DNA of 64,000 bases from Hydrogenophaga sp. IBVHS2. Lineage in GTDB: Bacteria > Pseudomonadota > Gammaproteobacteria > Burkholderiales > Burkholderiaceae_C. The stretch's first letter is position 1. Each line of letters starts with the position of its first letter. The stretch lies in the NCBI RefSeq assembly GCF_002127215.1, contig NZ_NFUT01000001.1, positions 310,001-374,000 on the forward strand. Reading direction: 5' to 3'. Below the pieces are notes generated by a model. That model was not told the DNA's origin. It was given only the letters and a program-made list of their open reading frames with translations, and searched no databases. Shown piece after piece: positions 36,445 to 45,168 of the stretch. The position numbers were made by a program, and so were the translations under genes.

Positions 36445-36517
36445 GCCGCCGGGCCGCCCCAAGGCAGATCAGCCCCCCCGGGGGGCAGCGACCCGCGAAG
36501 CGGCGGAGCGTGGGGGC
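36445..36517 (+). repeat. Intergenic repeat-like element, comamonad type
   Basis: This stretch contains a C7-G6 palindrome at 36473-36485 followed by GCAGCGACCCGCGAAGCGG and ends GGAGCGTGGGGGC. It resembles an intergenic repeat that I recall being abundant in comamonad genomes. It has an open frame fused to the downstream gene, but I interpret it as 5' untranslated sequence. Only this copy is seen in the window. Confidence 0.45.
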
Positions 36518-39500
36518 ATGCCCCTGCAGCGCATCATCAAGGTGCGGCGGGACTACAACAGCTGGGTCGGCAGCGAGACCATGGAGGACTACGCGCTGCG
36601 CTTCACCCCGCAGCGGTTCCGCCGCTGGAGCGAATGGCGGGTGGCCAACACGGCGTTCGGGGCGGCGTCCTTCCTGATCCTGGAGGCGGTGGGCGCCACG
36701 CTGCTGGTGCAGTACGGCTTCACCAACGCGGCGCTGGCCATCCTGTGCACCGGGCTGATCATCTTCCTGGCGGGGCTGCCCATCAGCGTGTACGCCGCCC
36801 GCTACGGCGTGGACATGGACCTGCTCACGCGCGGCGCCGGCTTCGGCTACATCGGCTCGACCATCACCTCGCTCATCTACGCCTCCTTCACTTTCATCTT
36901 CTTCGCGCTGGAGGCGGCGGTCATGGCCTACGCCCTGGAGCTGGCGCTGGGCATTCCGCCGGCCTGGGGCTACCTGATCTGCGCCCTGGTGGTCATTCCG
37001 CTGGTGACGCACGGGGTGTCGGTCATCAGCCGCTTTCAGGTGTGGAGCCAGCCGCTGTGGATCGTGATGATGGTGGTGCCCTTCGTGGCCGTGGCCTGGA
37101 TGTCGCCCGACACCTTCACCCAGGTCCTGCACTACGGTGGTGCGGATGGACAGGGCGGCGGCTTCCAGTGGCACCTGTTCGGTGCTGCGCTGACGGTGGG
37201 CATCGCCCTCATCACCCAGATGGGGGAACAGGCCGATTACCTGCGCTTCATGCCGGCGCCCCAGCCGGGTGCGCGCTGGCGCTGGTGGGCCGGCGTGCTG
37301 GCCGGCGGCCCGGGCTGGGTGGTGCTGGGCGTGCTCAAGATGCTGGGCGGCGCGGTGCTGGCCTACCTGGCCATCAGCCACGCCGTGCCCACCGACCGCG
37401 CGGTCGACCCCAACCAGATGTACCTGGCGGCCTACGAATACGTGTTCCCGCACCAGGGCTGGGCGATTGCGGCCACGGCGCTGTTCGTGGTGGTCTCGCA
37501 GATGAAGATCAACGTCACCAACGCGTATGCCGGCTCGCTGGCCTGGAGCAACTTCTTCTCGCGCATCACCCACAGCCATCCGGGGCGGGTGGTGTGGGTG
37601 GTGTTCAACACGCTGATCGCCTTCATGCTGATGGAGATGAAGGTGTTCGAGGCCCTGGGCCAGGTGCTGGGCGTGTACTCCAACATCGCGATCGCCTGGA
37701 TCATGGCGGTGGTGGCCGACCTGGTCATCAACAAGCCCCTGGGCTGGTCGCCCAAGGGAATCGAGTTCAAGCGCGCCCACCTCTATGACGTGAACCCGGT
37801 GGGCGTGGGCGCCATGGTGCTGGCGTCGGCCGTGTCCATCGTGGCGCACCTGGGGTTGCTGGGGCCGATGGCCGAGGCCTTCTCGGCGGTGATCGCCATG
37901 GTCACGGCGTTCGTCACTGCACCGTTGATCGCCTATGTGACCAAGGGTCGGTACTACATCGCTCGCCCCCACGCTGCGCCGCTGCGCGATGCCGCCACCC
38001 AGCGCTGCGTCATCTGCGAGCGCGAATACGAGGCGCCCGACATGGCGCACTGCCCGGCCTACCAGGGGCACATCTGTTCGTTGTGCTGCACGCTCGATGC
38101 CCGCTGCGGCGATCTGTGCAAGCCCCATGCACGCCTGTCGGTGCAATGGGCCGGGGCGCTGCGTCGGCTGCTGCCGCGCAGCATCTGGCCCTACCTGGAT
38201 GCTGGGCTGGGCCACTGGCTGCTGCTGATGCTGGTGATCGCTCCGTTGCTGGCGGTGGTGGTGGGGCTGCTGTACCGGCAGGAGGTGCAGGCCCTGGCCC
38301 GGGGTCTGGGCCAGGCCTTGCCGGTGCTCGACGGGGCGCTGCGCTCGGGCTTCCTGCGGGTGTACCTGGTGCTGCTGGTGGTGGCCGCCACCGTGGCCTG
38401 GTGGCTGGTGCTGGCCCACAAGAGCCGGGAGGTGGCCCAGGAGGAGTCCAACCGCCAGACCCATCTGCTGATGCAGGAGATCGATTCCCACCGCCGCACC
38501 GACGAAGCCCTGCAGCAGGCCCGCCGCGCCGCCGAACAGGCCAACCAGGCCAAGTCGCGCTACATCAGCACCATCAGCCACGAGCTGCGCACGCCGCTCA
38601 ACAGCATCCTGGGTTATGCCCAGCTGCTGCAGGAGGACGAGCAGCTCGGCGGCCAGCAGGCGCACGCCATCCGCGTCATCCACCGGGGTGGCGAGCACCT
38701 GCTCTCGCTGATCGAAGGCACGCTCGACATCGCGCGCATCGAGAGCGGCAAGCTGGCGCTGGAAGTGCGGCCCATGGCCTTTGCCGACACGGTGCGCGAG
38801 GTGGCCAGCCTGTTCGAGCTGCAGGCACGCGGCAAGGGCCTGGGCTTCGGTTTCGAGCCGGCGGGGCGCCTGCCCGAGGCGGTGCGGGCCGACGAGAAGC
38901 GGGTGCGGCAGATCCTCATCAACCTGCTGGGCAACGCGGTCAAGTTCACCCGGCAGGGTCAGGTGCGGCTGAGGGTGGCCTATGCCCGCGAGATGGCGCA
39001 CTTCGAGGTGCACGACACCGGCCCCGGCATGACGCCGCTGGAGCTGGAGCGGGTCTTCGAGCCGTTCGCACGGGGGCAGGGTGACCGGGCTTCGAGCGGT
39101 GCCGATCCCCTGCCCGGCACGCCCGATCCCACGGTCACCGGCACCGGTCTGGGTTTGACGATTGCCAAGATGCTGACCGACCTCATGGGGGGCGAACTGA
39201 CGGTGCGCAGCGCGCCGGGGCAGGGCTCGGTCTTCACGGTGCGGCTGTTCCTGCCCGAGCTCAGCGGGGCGGCGCCGCAGCGCACGGCAGCCGCCCACCT
39301 GGCGGGCTACAGCGGCCCGCGCCGCTGCGTGATGGTGGTGGACAACGAAGAAGCCGATCGCGAGCTGATCGCCCGCTGGCTGCTGCCGCTGGGATTCGAC
39401 GTGCTGCCGGCCCACAGCGGCCTGGATGCCCTGGCCCAGCTGGAAGGGCTGCGCCCGGGTGGTGCTGGCGCGCCGCACGCCATCTTCATGGACCTGGCCA

Positions 39501-39982
39501 TGCCCGGCATCGATGGCTGGGAGACCGTGCGCCGCCTGCGTGCCCGTGGCTGGGGTCACATTCCGCTGGCCATCGTCTCGGCCAACGCCTTCGACCGGGG
39601 CCTGCAGAGCGACATCGAAGGCGGTCGCGGCCATCGCCCGCAGGACTTCTTCGTCAAGCCGGTGCGCCGGGACGACCTGCTGGCCTGGCTGACCCAGCAC
39701 CTGTCGCTGCAGTGGATGGCCCCCGTCGACGCGCTGCCGGGCCCCGCCGTGCCCGCCGCCCCGCCACCAGTGCTGCCCGACCGCAGCGAACTCCTGCCCC
39801 TGCTGGCGCAGGTCCGCCTGGGCTACACCCGGGGCATCGTGCAGTGGGTCGACGACTGGGTGGAGCGCTGTCCGGCGCAGGCCGAACTGGCCCGTCGGCT
39901 GCGCACCCTGGCGCGCGAGTTCCGCTTCGATGCCATCGAAGAACTGATTGCCGGCCTGCCTGCTGCCCATGGACCCGACTGA
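36518..39982 (+). CDS. NCS1-type permease fused to Cys-cluster and hybrid sensor histidine kinase
   Basis: 1154 residues. About 1-480 is an NCS1 (purine/cytosine/allantoin-type) transporter with about 12 helices and the VRRDYNSWVGSETMEDYALR start. Residues 497-534 hold eight Cys spaced C-x2-C-x11-C-x7-C-x2-CC-x5-C-x3-C, likely binding zinc. Two further helices and a coiled coil lead to HisKA with His688 (SHELRTPLNS), HATPase (GNAVKFT, DTGPGM, GTGLGLTI), a receiver with Asp992 (IFMDLAMPGIDG) and Lys in FFVKPV, and a helical tail. GTG 36419 is the alternative start but coincides with the predicted transcription start. It overlaps the next regulator gene and precedes urtABCDE; urea or another nitrogen ligand is inferred. 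Confidence 0.88.
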   Translation: MPLQRIIKVRRDYNSWVGSETMEDYALRFTPQRFRRWSEWRVANTAFGAASFLILEAVGATLLVQYGFTNAALAILCTGLIIFLAGLPISVYAARYGVDMDLLTRGAGFGYIGSTITSLIYASFTFIFFALEAAVMAYALELALGIPPAWGYLICALVVIPLVTHGVSVISRFQVWSQPLWIVMMVVPFVAVAWMSPDTFTQVLHYGGADGQGGGFQWHLFGAALTVGIALITQMGEQADYLRFMPAPQPGARWRWWAGVLAGGPGWVVLGVLKMLGGAVLAYLAISHAVPTDRAVDPNQMYLAAYEYVFPHQGWAIAATALFVVVSQMKINVTNAYAGSLAWSNFFSRITHSHPGRVVWVVFNTLIAFMLMEMKVFEALGQVLGVYSNIAIAWIMAVVADLVINKPLGWSPKGIEFKRAHLYDVNPVGVGAMVLASAVSIVAHLGLLGPMAEAFSAVIAMVTAFVTAPLIAYVTKGRYYIARPHAAPLRDAATQRCVICEREYEAPDMAHCPAYQGHICSLCCTLDARCGDLCKPHARLSVQWAGALRRLLPRSIWPYLDAGLGHWLLLMLVIAPLLAVVVGLLYRQEVQALARGLGQALPVLDGALRSGFLRVYLVLLVVAATVAWWLVLAHKSREVAQEESNRQTHLLMQEIDSHRRTDEALQQARRAAEQANQAKSRYISTISHELRTPLNSILGYAQLLQEDEQLGGQQAHAIRVIHRGGEHLLSLIEGTLDIARIESGKLALEVRPMAFADTVREVASLFELQARGKGLGFGFEPAGRLPEAVRADEKRVRQILINLLGNAVKFTRQGQVRLRVAYAREMAHFEVHDTGPGMTPLELERVFEPFARGQGDRASSGADPLPGTPDPTVTGTGLGLTIAKMLTDLMGGELTVRSAPGQGSVFTVRLFLPELSGAAPQRTAAAHLAGYSGPRRCVMVVDNEEADRELIARWLLPLGFDVLPAHSGLDALAQLEGLRPGGAGAPHAIFMDLAMPGIDGWETVRRLRARGWGHIPLAIVSANAFDRGLQSDIEGGRGHRPQDFFVKPVRRDDLLAWLTQHLSLQWMAPVDALPGPAVPAAPPPVLPDRSELLPLLAQVRLGYTRGIVQWVDDWVERCPAQAELARRLRTLAREFRFDAIEELIAGLPAAHGPD

Positions 39983-40997
39983 TTTCCCGCCTGCCGTGCA
40001 CCCGGCCCATCCCCTGCGCCAGGACGGCGCGGTGGTGGTGCTCATCGTCGACGACGTGCCCGACAACGTGGCCCCGCTGCACGACGGGCTGGACGCGGCC
40101 GGCTACACCGTGCTGGTGGCACTCGACGGCGAATCGGCCCTGCGCCGGGCCAGTCAGGCCCGCCCGGACGTCATCCTGCTCGACGCGGTGATGCCGGGGC
40201 TGGACGGCTTCGAGGTGGCGCGGCGCCTGAAGGCCCGGCCCGAGACCGCCGACATCCCCATCATCTTCATGACCGGCCTGACCGACACCGAGCACCTGGT
40301 GGCGGCGCTGGAGGCGGGCGGCGCCGACTACGTCACCAAGCCGATCAAGCCGCGCGAGGTCATGGCCCGCATGGGCGTGCACCTGCGCCAGGCCCGGCAG
40401 GCACGCGAAGGCGCCGTGGAGCGCAGCCAGGCGCGGCATGCGCTGGATGCCTTCGGCTACGCCACCATCACCGTGCGCGAGCGCGACGGCCGCCTCATGT
40501 GGCAGACCCCGCTGGCGCGCAGCCTGCTGCGCCACCACTGCGGCACCGAGGCGCCGGTCACGCCCGAGCCGGTGCTGGCCTGGCTGCGCCGCCACATGAG
40601 CGAGGCCCGGGCCCTGCAGGAGCCGCCCCGCCTCACGCTGGACAACGGCCCGCGCCGCCTGACCTTCCGGCTGCACCAGCTGGTGGGCGACGAGGACCAC
40701 GATCTGGCGGCCGACACCGGCGGCGACTGGCTGATCGTGATGCAGGAGACCTCGGACGAAACGGTGCTGGCCAGCCTGGCCGGCGCCTTCGGCCTCACCG
40801 CCCGCGAAGCCGAGGTGCTGTACTGGGTGGTGCGCGGCAAGATCAACCGCGACATCGCCGACATTCTGGGCGCCAGCCCCGCCACGGTGAAGAAGCACCT
40901 GGAGCGCATCCACGCCAAGCTGGGGGTGGAGACCCGCACCGCGGCGGCCGCCATGGCCCTGGCGCGGGTGCCGCAGCTGCAGCAGCCGGGCGGCTGA
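39969..40997 (+). CDS. Response regulator: receiver, PAS-like middle, LuxR-type HTH
   Basis: 342 residues. The receiver has Asp72 (LLDAVMPGLDG) and Lys in YVTKPIKPREV. A middle region (about 150-265) resembles a PAS fold (FGYATITVRERDGRLMW). The C-terminus is a LuxR/FixJ helix-turn-helix (GLTAREAEVLYWVVRGKINRDIADILGASPATVKKHLERI). It starts 14 bases inside the permease-kinase gene, so the two are almost certainly a cognate pair. urtA begins 118 bases downstream and is the obvious target. Confidence 0.9.
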   Translation: MDPTDFPPAVHPAHPLRQDGAVVVLIVDDVPDNVAPLHDGLDAAGYTVLVALDGESALRRASQARPDVILLDAVMPGLDGFEVARRLKARPETADIPIIFMTGLTDTEHLVAALEAGGADYVTKPIKPREVMARMGVHLRQARQAREGAVERSQARHALDAFGYATITVRERDGRLMWQTPLARSLLRHHCGTEAPVTPEPVLAWLRRHMSEARALQEPPRLTLDNGPRRLTFRLHQLVGDEDHDLAADTGGDWLIVMQETSDETVLASLAGAFGLTAREAEVLYWVVRGKINRDIADILGASPATVKKHLERIHAKLGVETRTAAAAMALARVPQLQQPGG

Positions 40998-41005
40998 CGC
41001 CGCCG

Positions 41006-41046
41006 TACGCCATGCGGCGTACATACGACCTACAGGGTTCTCCCTA
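41006..41046 (+). promoter_or_regulatory. Regulatory region upstream of urtA: two inverted repeats
   Basis: GTACGCC (41006-41012) pairs with GGCGTAC (41017-41023) across four bases, and AGGG (41035-41038) pairs with CCCT (41043-41046) across TTCT, flanked by CTA and TAG. The second has the size of a LuxR-type operator. Neither is followed by a T-tract, so they are more likely binding sites than terminators. Assignment is inferred. Confidence 0.4.
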
Positions 41047-41115
41047 GCATCCTCTTCACCACCCAAGCGGGCCCGTCGGCCCCTGGTGGACATCCAGGAT
41101 CACAGGAGAAACGCC

Positions 41116-42414
41116 ATGCCCCGCCACAACCCGATCGACTCCCAACCCCGCCGCCTGACCCTCAAGGCCCTGTCGGTGGCCGCCACCGTGGCCACCCTGG
41201 GCCTGGCCGGCCTGCCGGCCCATGCGCAGGACACCATCAAGGTCGGTGTGCTGCACAGCCTCTCCGGCACCATGGCCATCTCCGAGACCGTCCTCAAGGA
41301 CACGGTGCTCATGGCCATCGACGAGATCAATGCCAAGGGCGGCGTGCTGGGCAAGAAGCTCGAGCCGGTGGTGGTGGACCCGGCCTCCAACTGGCCGCTG
41401 TTCGCCGAAAAGGCCCGCCAGCTCATCAGCCAGGACAAGGTGGCCGTGGTGTTCGGGTGCTGGACCTCGGTGAGCCGCAAGTCGGTGCTGCCGGTGTTCG
41501 AGGAGCTCAACAGCCTGCTGTTCTACCCGGTGCAGTACGAGGGTGAAGAGCTCAGCAAGAACGTGTTCTACACCGGTGCCGCGCCCAACCAGCAGGCCAT
41601 CCCGGCGGTGGAATACCTCATGAGCAAGGACGGCGGTTCGGCCAAGCGCTTCGTGCTGCTGGGCACCGACTACGTGTATCCGCGCACCACCAACAAGATC
41701 CTGCGCGCCTTCCTCAAGTCCAAGGGCATCCCCGATGCGGACATCATGGAGGAGTACACGCCGTTCGGTCACAGCGACTACCAGACCATCATCGGCAACA
41801 TCAAGAAGTTCGCCTCGGCCGGCAAGAAGACGGCGGTCATCTCCACCATCAACGGCGACTCCAACGTGCCGTTCTACAAGGAGCTGGGCAACGCCGGCCT
41901 GAAGGCCACCGACGTGCCGGTGGTGGCGTTCTCGGTGGGTGAGGAAGAACTGCGCGGCGTGGACACCAAGCCGCTGGTGGGGCACCTGGCCGCCTGGAAC
42001 TACTTCATGAGCATCAAGAACCCGGCCAACGCCGCGTTCGTCAAGAAGTGGAGCGACTACGCCAAGGCCAAGAACATCCCGGGCCACAAGGACAAGCCGC
42101 TGACCAACGACCCGATGGAGGCCACCTACATCGGCATCAACATGTGGGCCCAGGCCGTGACCAAGGCCAAGAGCACCGACACCGACAAGGTGATCGCCGC
42201 CATGGCCGGCCAGACCTTCCAGGCCCCGGGCGGTTTTGTCTCCACCATGGACAAGGAGAACCACCACCTGCACAAGCCGGTGTTCATCGGTGAAGTGAAG
42301 GCCGACGGCCAGTTCAACGTGGTGTGGAAGACCAAGGGTCCGGTGGTGGCCGATCCCTGGAGCGATTACATCGCCGAGAACAAGGGCAAGAAGAACGTGC
42401 CCGAGAAGAAGTGA
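41116..42414 (+). CDS. urtA: Urea ABC transporter, periplasmic urea-binding protein UrtA
   Basis: 432 residues. The export signal contains a twin-arginine-like PRRLTLKAL and ends AHAQD. The mature part is a branched-chain-amino-acid-type binding protein with the UrtA features KVGVLHSLSGTMAISE, GCWTSVSRKSVLPVFEE and FYPVQYEGEE. AGGAGAA precedes ATG 41116. First of the five-gene urt operon for high-affinity urea uptake. Confidence 0.96.
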   Translation: MPRHNPIDSQPRRLTLKALSVAATVATLGLAGLPAHAQDTIKVGVLHSLSGTMAISETVLKDTVLMAIDEINAKGGVLGKKLEPVVVDPASNWPLFAEKARQLISQDKVAVVFGCWTSVSRKSVLPVFEELNSLLFYPVQYEGEELSKNVFYTGAAPNQQAIPAVEYLMSKDGGSAKRFVLLGTDYVYPRTTNKILRAFLKSKGIPDADIMEEYTPFGHSDYQTIIGNIKKFASAGKKTAVISTINGDSNVPFYKELGNAGLKATDVPVVAFSVGEEELRGVDTKPLVGHLAAWNYFMSIKNPANAAFVKKWSDYAKAKNIPGHKDKPLTNDPMEATYIGINMWAQAVTKAKSTDTDKVIAAMAGQTFQAPGGFVSTMDKENHHLHKPVFIGEVKADGQFNVVWKTKGPVVADPWSDYIAENKGKKNVPEKK

Positions 42415-42418
42415 GCGT

Positions 42419-44047
42419 GTGCCGGTGACCGTTCCGACCCGACTCCTCGATCTGACCCGGCGGGCCGGGCGCCTGCTGGTCCTGCCATTGCTGATGGCCG
42501 CCGGCAGCGCCCAGGCCCTGTCGCCTGCCGACGCCCTGACGCTGGCCGCCGGTCAGGGTGACGAGCGGGTCGAGACGCTCAACCGGCTGGTGACCGAGGC
42601 CGATCCGCGCGCCGTGGCCCTGATCGAGGCCCTGGCCGACGGCTCGGTGCAGGTGCAGGGCGAGCAGGTGCTCATCCTGGCCGCCGACGGCAGTGCCACT
42701 GACGCGGTCACCGGTGCGGCCGTCACCCCCGACGGCACGGGCGAGGATGCGGTGGTCAACAACCGCATGCGCGGCGCGCTGGCCACGGCGCTGGCGGGCC
42801 GGGCCCTGTTCGGCACCGACGAGACGGCCCAGCGCGAGGCGGCCCGGCTGATCCAGCGCGGCAACTTCGACGAACCCGATGCCGCCCAGCTCCCCTTGAT
42901 CGACAAGGCGCTGCAGGGCACGCTGCACGACGCGGCCCGGGCCGATCTGCAGCGGGCCCGTGCGGCCATCCTGCTGTCCAGCGAGGACACGGCCCAGCGG
43001 CTGGCGGCCGCCCAGGCGCTGTCGGGCGCCCGCGACCCATCGCTCAAGCCGGTGCTGGAGCGGCAGCTGCAGGCCGAGCAGGACCCCGCCGCCAAGGCCG
43101 CCATCAAGGCCGCCCTGTCCGCGCTGGACCGGTCGCTCATGATCAGCAGCGGACTGTCGCAGGCCTTCACCGGGATCAGCCTGGGCAGCATCCTGCTGCT
43201 GGCTGCGCTCGGCCTGGCCATCACCTACGGCCTGATGGGCGTGATCAACATGGCCCACGGCGAACTGATCATGATCGGCGCCTACGCCACCTGGCTGGTG
43301 CAGGTGTTCTTCCGCCAGCACCTGCCCGGCGCGTTCGACTGGTACCTGCTGGTGGCCATGCCGGTGGCCTTTGCCACCTCGGCCCTGGTGGGGGCGGCCA
43401 TGGAGCGCAGCGTGATCCGCTTCCTGTACGGCCGCCCGCTTGAAACCTTGCTGGCCACCTGGGGCATCAGCCTGGTGCTGATGCAGGCGGTGCGCAGCCT
43501 GTTCGGCGCGCAGAACGTGGGGGTGGAGAACCCCAGCTGGATGAGCGGCAGCATCACCCTCATGGGCCAGCTCACGCTGCCCTGGAACCGGGTGCTGATC
43601 ATCGTCTTTGCTGCCCTGGTGCTGCTGGGCGTGGCCCTGCTGATCGGCAAGACCCGGCTGGGCCTGTTCGTGCGCGGCGTGACCCAGAACCGGCCGATCG
43701 CCTCGTGCATGGGCGTCAACACCGCGCGCATCGACACCTGGGCCTTTGCCCTGGGCTCGGGCATCGCCGGACTGGCCGGCTGCGCGCTGAGCCAGATCGG
43801 CAACGTGGGCCCCGACCTGGGCCAGAGCTACATCGTCGATTCCTTCATGGTGGTGGTGCTGGGTGGCGTGGGCCAGCTGGCCGGCACGGTGTACGCCGCC
43901 CTCGGCCTGGGTCTGCTCAACAAGTTCATCGAGGGCTGGGCCGGTGCGGTGCTGGCCAAGATCGCGGTGCTGGTGTTCATCATCGTCTTCATCCAGAAAC
44001 GCCCGCAAGGCATCTTTGCCCAGAAGGGCCGGAGCGCGGAGGCATGA
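42419..44047 (+). CDS. urtB: Urea ABC transporter permease UrtB
   Basis: 542 residues starting at GTG 42419 (GTG 42425 also possible). An N-terminal signal and a roughly 200-residue Ala-rich extracytoplasmic region precede the LivH-like permease domain (LAITYGLMGVINMAHGELIMIGAY; GLFVRGVTQNRPIASCMGVNTARID). This long form is normal for proteobacterial UrtB. It begins four bases after the urtA stop and overlaps urtC in ATGA. Confidence 0.94.
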   Translation: MPVTVPTRLLDLTRRAGRLLVLPLLMAAGSAQALSPADALTLAAGQGDERVETLNRLVTEADPRAVALIEALADGSVQVQGEQVLILAADGSATDAVTGAAVTPDGTGEDAVVNNRMRGALATALAGRALFGTDETAQREAARLIQRGNFDEPDAAQLPLIDKALQGTLHDAARADLQRARAAILLSSEDTAQRLAAAQALSGARDPSLKPVLERQLQAEQDPAAKAAIKAALSALDRSLMISSGLSQAFTGISLGSILLLAALGLAITYGLMGVINMAHGELIMIGAYATWLVQVFFRQHLPGAFDWYLLVAMPVAFATSALVGAAMERSVIRFLYGRPLETLLATWGISLVLMQAVRSLFGAQNVGVENPSWMSGSITLMGQLTLPWNRVLIIVFAALVLLGVALLIGKTRLGLFVRGVTQNRPIASCMGVNTARIDTWAFALGSGIAGLAGCALSQIGNVGPDLGQSYIVDSFMVVVLGGVGQLAGTVYAALGLGLLNKFIEGWAGAVLAKIAVLVFIIVFIQKRPQGIFAQKGRSAEA

Positions 44048-45168
44048 CCCATCCGACTGCCCCATCCGTGGCGCTGCCCGAACCCGGGCCGCTGCTCAGC
44101 CGCGCCGGCTGGAGCGCCTTCATCGTGGCCCTGCTGGTGGTGTGCGCCGCAGCACCCCTGCTCAACCTGGTGGTGCCGGCCGGCCACCCGCTGCACCTGA
44201 GCGACTACCTGGTGGGCCTGCTGGGCAAGATCATGTGCTACGCCATCTGTGCGCTGGCCATGGACCTGATCTGGGGCTACAGCGGCATCCTGAGCCTGGG
44301 GCATGGCCTGTTCTTCGCGCTGGGCGGCTACGTGATGGGCATGTACCTCATGCGCCAGATCGGCCGCGACGGCAACTACCAGAGCGACCTGCCCGACTTC
44401 ATGGTGTTCCTGGACTGGAAGGAGCTGCCCTGGCACTGGGCCCTGTCCGACAGCTTTCTGGCCACCCTGCTGCTGGTGGTGCTGGTGCCCGGGCTGGTGG
44501 CCTTCGTGTTCGGCTACTTCGCCTTCCGCTCGCGCATCAAGGGGGTGTACTTCTCCATCATCACCCAGGCACTCACCTACGCCGCGCTGCTGCTGTTCTT
44601 CCGCAACGAGACCGGTCTGGGCGGCAACAACGGCTTCACCGATTTCAAGCGCATCCTGGGCATGCCCATCGCCACGCCGGGCATGCGCATGACGCTGTTC
44701 GTCATCACCGGGCTGGTGCTGCTGGGCTTCTTCCTGGGTGCGCGCTGGCTGGTGCGTTCCAAGTTCGGCCGGGTGCTGCAGGCCATCCGCGATGCCGAGA
44801 GCCGGGTCATGTTCTGCGGCTACAACCCGCTGGCCTACAAGCTGGCCATCTGGACGCTGTCGGCCGTGATGTGCGGCGTGGCCGGCGCGCTGTATGTGCC
44901 GCAGGTGGGCATCATCAACCCGGGCGAGCTGAGCCCGGCCAACAGCATCGAGATCGCGGTGTGGGCGGCGGTGGGCGGGCGCGGCACGCTGATCGGGCCC
45001 ATCGTGGGGGCCTTCATGGTCAACGGCGCCAAGAGCTGGCTCACCGTCACCTTTCCCGAGTTCTGGCTGTACTGCCTGGGTGCGCTGTTCATCGTGGTCA
45101 CGCTGTTCCTGCCGCAGGGTGTGGTGGGTCTGGTGAAGAAGCTGCGCCAGCGCGGGAGGTCGGCATGA
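44044..45168 (+). CDS. urtC: Urea ABC transporter permease UrtC
   Basis: 374 residues with about nine helices; LivM-like with MDLIWGYSGILSLGHGLFFALGGYVMGMYLMR and VLQAIRDAESRVMFCGYNP. Second membrane subunit of the urea transporter. It overlaps urtB and urtD by four bases each, so stoichiometry is probably kept by coupled translation. Confidence 0.95.
   Translation: MTHPTAPSVALPEPGPLLSRAGWSAFIVALLVVCAAAPLLNLVVPAGHPLHLSDYLVGLLGKIMCYAICALAMDLIWGYSGILSLGHGLFFALGGYVMGMYLMRQIGRDGNYQSDLPDFMVFLDWKELPWHWALSDSFLATLLLVVLVPGLVAFVFGYFAFRSRIKGVYFSIITQALTYAALLLFFRNETGLGGNNGFTDFKRILGMPIATPGMRMTLFVITGLVLLGFFLGARWLVRSKFGRVLQAIRDAESRVMFCGYNPLAYKLAIWTLSAVMCGVAGALYVPQVGIINPGELSPANSIEIAVWAAVGGRGTLIGPIVGAFMVNGAKSWLTVTFPEFWLYCLGALFIVVTLFLPQGVVGLVKKLRQRGRSA

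Noticed and set aside
36419..36517. GTG start at 36419 for the permease-kinase with a GAGG three bases upstream
   Set aside because: The extension encodes repeat-like sequence, the Shine-Dalgarno spacing is too short, and the sigma-54 start site would fall on the GTG itself.
36365..40066. A 1233-codon open frame on the minus strand, opposite the permease-kinase gene
   Set aside because: It has low-complexity, His/Gln/Arg-rich composition typical of the antisense frame of GC-rich genes and no recognisable domain, while the plus strand encodes clear domains.
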